Shown piece by piece: positions 29,639-31,820 of a DNA stretch of 31,820 nt (positions within the stretch are counted from its first letter, which is position 1; every line of letters begins with the position of its first letter). Below the pieces are notes generated by a model, which did not search any database, had not been told where the DNA came from, and saw only the letters and a list, made by a program, of their open reading frames with translations. The stretch comes from Lachnospiraceae bacterium (GTDB taxonomy: Bacteria > Bacillota > Clostridia > Lachnospirales > Lachnospiraceae), in contig CAAFXG010000425.1 in assembly GCA_900766925.1 (NCBI GenBank), forward strand, positions 1 through 31,820. The letters are read 5' to 3'. The position numbers were made by a program, and so were the translations under genes.

Positions 29639-31300
29639 ATGAATATTTCACCATTACAGAAGGCAAGATATGAGTACACTCCCAAGCTTCCCGGTATGTT
29701 AAGACAGGGAATTGCTAACATCTGTGTTAAGGAAGGAGCAGAGACTCAGAGTGTTGCCGACCAGGACAAGATTAAGGCACTTTTCCCGAATACCTATGGT
29801 AAGAAGGAGATTACATTCGAGAAGGGACAGAATACATCAGCTGCCAAGAAGCAGGTAGTAGGTGTTATCCTTTCCGGTGGACAGGCACCCGGAGGACACA
29901 ATGTTATCTGTGGTCTTTACGATGCACTTAAGGCTACTGATAAGGATAATGTTCTCTTGGGCTTCAAGGGCGGCCCGGACGGACTTCTTAAGAATGATTA
30001 TGTAGAGTTTGATGACGAGTTCATCGATGCATACAGAAATACAGGTGGTTTTGATATCATCGGTTCGGGAAGAACTAAGCTTGAGACCAAGGAGCAGTTC
30101 GCTATCGTTGCAGAGAACGCTAAGAAGAACGGTCTTACAGCAGTAGTTATTATCGGTGGTGATGATTCTAATACTAACGCTGCTACACTTGCAGAGTATA
30201 TGGCAGCCAACAATACGGGAATTCAGGTAATCGGATGTCCTAAGACTATCGACGGTGACCTTAAGAATGAGGATATCGAGGCTTCATTCGGATTCGATAC
30301 AGCTACCAAGACATACTCAGAGCTTATCGGAAATATCGAGAGAGATGCTAACTCAGCTAAGAAGTATTGGCATTTCGTTAAGGTTATGGGTCGTTCAGCT
30401 TCTCACGTTGCACTTGAGTGTGCACTTGAGACACAGCCTAACATCTGCCTTATCGGTGAAGAGGTTGCTGCTAAGAAGATGTCTCTTGCAGAGATTACCA
30501 ATTACATCGCAGATTCAGTAGAGGCCAGAGGAAACAACGGTGACAACTTCGGTGTTGCTATCATCCCTGAAGGTATCGTAGAGTTCGTTCCTGAGTTCTC
30601 TAAGCTCATCGCTGAGATCAACGAACTTCTTGCCGGAAGCAAGACAGAGGAGTTCAATGCTCTTCCTGATTGGGAAGCTAAGTACAACTTCATTAAGGCA
30701 GGCCTTACAGCTGAGTCGTTCGCAGTATTTGATATCCTTCCTCAGTTCGTTCAGCAGCAGCTTTTCCTTGAGAGAGATCCTCACGGTAACGTACAGGTAT
30801 CGCTCATCGAGTCTGAGAAGCTCTTCTCTGAAATGGTTAAGGCTGAGCTCGCTAAGAGAAAGGCAGCAGGCACATACAAGGGCAAGTTCGGTGCACAGCA
30901 TCACTTCTTCGGATATGAAGGAAGATGCGCTTTCCCTTCTAACTTTGATGCAGATTATTGCTATTCACTTGGTTACAATGCATTCATGCTCATCCAGTAC
31001 GGCTACACAGGATACCTTTCAAAGGTTTCTAACATCGCTAAGCCCGCAGAGGAGTGGGTTGCAGGTGGTATGCCTATCACCAAGATGATGAACATGGAGA
31101 GAAGAAACGGTGAAGACAAGCCCGTTATCAGGAAGGCTCTTGTTGAGCTTGACGGAGCTCCTTTCAAGTACTTCGAGGCTCATCGTAAGCAGTGGGCTGT
31201 TGAGACATGCTTCAAGTATCCGGGTGCTATCCAGTACTACGGACCTGCAGAGGTGTGCGACCTCACAACAGTAACACTTGCACTTGAGCAGGCTAAATAA
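29639..31300 (+). CDS. pfp: Pyrophosphate-dependent 6-phosphofructokinase
   Basis: A 553-residue PPi-dependent phosphofructokinase of the long type. GGDDSN (173-178) replaces the GGDGS of ATP-dependent enzymes, the expected sign of pyrophosphate use; PKTIDGDLKN (201-210) is the catalytic loop; LSGGQAPGGHN (79-89) is the phosphate loop. It reversibly converts fructose 6-phosphate and PPi to fructose 1,6-bisphosphate and phosphate in glycolysis, a hallmark of many anaerobic Clostridia. Start ATG 29639 has AAGGAGA upstream. The codon use is strongly biased (for example AAG, CTT, GCT), as in highly expressed genes. It stands alone, ended by a strong terminator. Confidence 0.95.
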   Translation: MNISPLQKARYEYTPKLPGMLRQGIANICVKEGAETQSVADQDKIKALFPNTYGKKEITFEKGQNTSAAKKQVVGVILSGGQAPGGHNVICGLYDALKATDKDNVLLGFKGGPDGLLKNDYVEFDDEFIDAYRNTGGFDIIGSGRTKLETKEQFAIVAENAKKNGLTAVVIIGGDDSNTNAATLAEYMAANNTGIQVIGCPKTIDGDLKNEDIEASFGFDTATKTYSELIGNIERDANSAKKYWHFVKVMGRSASHVALECALETQPNICLIGEEVAAKKMSLAEITNYIADSVEARGNNGDNFGVAIIPEGIVEFVPEFSKLIAEINELLAGSKTEEFNALPDWEAKYNFIKAGLTAESFAVFDILPQFVQQQLFLERDPHGNVQVSLIESEKLFSEMVKAELAKRKAAGTYKGKFGAQHHFFGYEGRCAFPSNFDADYCYSLGYNAFMLIQYGYTGYLSKVSNIAKPAEEWVAGGMPITKMMNMERRNGEDKPVIRKALVELDGAPFKYFEAHRKQWAVETCFKYPGAIQYYGPAEVCDLTTVTLALEQAK

Positions 31301-31313
31301 TTAGTAGGAATTA

Positions 31314-31347
31314 AGGACGTTCTGCAACTGCAGGACGTCCTTTTTTT
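31314..31347 (+). terminator. Terminator after pfp
   Basis: GGACGTTCTGC and GCAGGACGTCC pair across AACT to form an 11-bp stem (one wobble), followed by TTTTTTT. Confidence 0.9.
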
Positions 31348-31479
31348 GCAAAAACGCTCCGTATTTGGTTTTATGAGATAACGTATTAACTCGATAATAC
31401 GATAACCAGATAACTTGCCAGAAAGTAATTTATTCTATATATTCTACTTATATGCATTTTGTAGAAGGAGATAGTAAGT

Positions 31480-31820
31480 ATGAACGAAAAGAAAGAGTTT
31501 AAGCCGTATATACCTGCTGAGAAGATTACTCCCGAGATTACGGTCGCATCAGTAGTCATGGGTGTTATCTTGGCGGTTGTATTCGGTGCAGCCAATGCAT
31601 ACCTCGGTCTTAGAGTAGGTATGACAGTGTCTGCCTCAATTCCCGCAGCAGTTATAGCTATGGGAGTTATCCGCGTTATCATGCGCAAGAATTCCATTTT
31701 GGAGAGTAATATTGTTCAGACAGTAGGTTCTGCGGGAGAGTCGGTGGCTGCAGGCGCGATCTTCACGCTTCCGGCACTGTTCTTATGGGCTGCAGAAGGT
31801 ACCATGGACAAGCCTGCAAT
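31480..31820 (+). CDS. OPT-family oligopeptide transporter, N-terminal part (partial)
   Basis: The start of an OPT-family transporter, cut off at the right edge after about 113 residues (full proteins are about 600 or more). ATG 31480 has GAAGGAG nine bases upstream. The visible part opens FKPYIPAEKITPEITVASVVMGVILAVVFGAANAYLGLRVGMTVSASIPAAVIAMGV in successive segments, then IVQTVGSAGESVAAGAIFTLPALF, the characteristic OPT motif. OPT proteins take up oligopeptides, or in some bacteria metal chelates, using the proton gradient. The remainder cannot be judged. Confidence 0.9.
   Translation, partial: MNEKKEFKPYIPAEKITPEITVASVVMGVILAVVFGAANAYLGLRVGMTVSASIPAAVIAMGVIRVIMRKNSILESNIVQTVGSAGESVAAGAIFTLPALFLWAAEGTMDKPA

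Noticed and set aside
1..31820. CRISPR arrays, tRNA or rRNA genes
   Set aside because: No regularly spaced repeats or recognisable RNA gene sequences were found on reading; a tRNA scan would settle it.

Overview
The window looks like chromosome of an anaerobic Clostridia, most likely a Lachnospiraceae gut or rumen bacterium. The evidence is the gene content: a pyrophosphate-dependent phosphofructokinase, a VanRS-like two-component pair, a DUF3048 lipoprotein, a BlaI/BlaR1-type pair, radical SAM enzymes without oxygen-dependent counterparts, an Rpn-family nuclease, and strong GGAGG ribosome-binding sites on moderately AT-rich DNA. No tRNA, rRNA or CRISPR array was seen. Species cannot be named from the sequence alone.

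Layout. 1-280: 5' part of an Rpn nuclease/transposase gene (minus), then a 130-150 bp palindromic MITE-like element. 743-3660: response regulator, histidine kinase and DUF3048 lipoprotein; near-identical direct-repeat boxes precede the regulator operon and the lipoprotein gene. 3665-5240: a RelB/DinJ-YafQ type toxin-antitoxin module flanked by a 16-bp palindrome, then a membrane-anchored XRE regulator between two related terminators, one of which carries a remnant of a BlaR1 3' end. 5253-8151: BlaI/BlaR1 pair (minus) with two operators. 8300-10376: HAD phosphatase and an SPFH-ribbon-helix-helix pair under a perfect 14-bp palindrome.

10400-22700 is an accessory block with every gene on the plus strand: TraX-like, DUF1349, DUF2200, Imm-5-like, lipoproteins, SdpI-like and small unknown proteins. 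Among them lie broken remnants (XRE regulator, TnpB tail, DUF1801 protein, Doc toxin, MazE-like antitoxin) and two copies of one hairpin. It also holds the most interesting functional unit, 15603-20277: a radical SAM enzyme with six extra cysteines, a HemN/HemW-like radical SAM enzyme, and a MacB/FtsX-type ABC transporter. The block ends with a tyrosine recombinase whose ribosome-binding site sits in a hairpin and a phd-doc module with a tandem operator.

22860-31820 reads as conserved, visibly more GC-rich chromosome: M20 amidohydrolase and iron-type alcohol dehydrogenase (coupled, minus), BirA, a two-permease ABC-2 exporter with its ATPase, PPi-phosphofructokinase with a strong terminator, and the start of an OPT-family oligopeptide transporter running off the right edge.

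The left two thirds is therefore mainly envelope sensing, toxin-antitoxin and antimicrobial immunity functions plus transfer debris; the right third is metabolism and export. Product names rest on motif recognition by eye; no database search was run.
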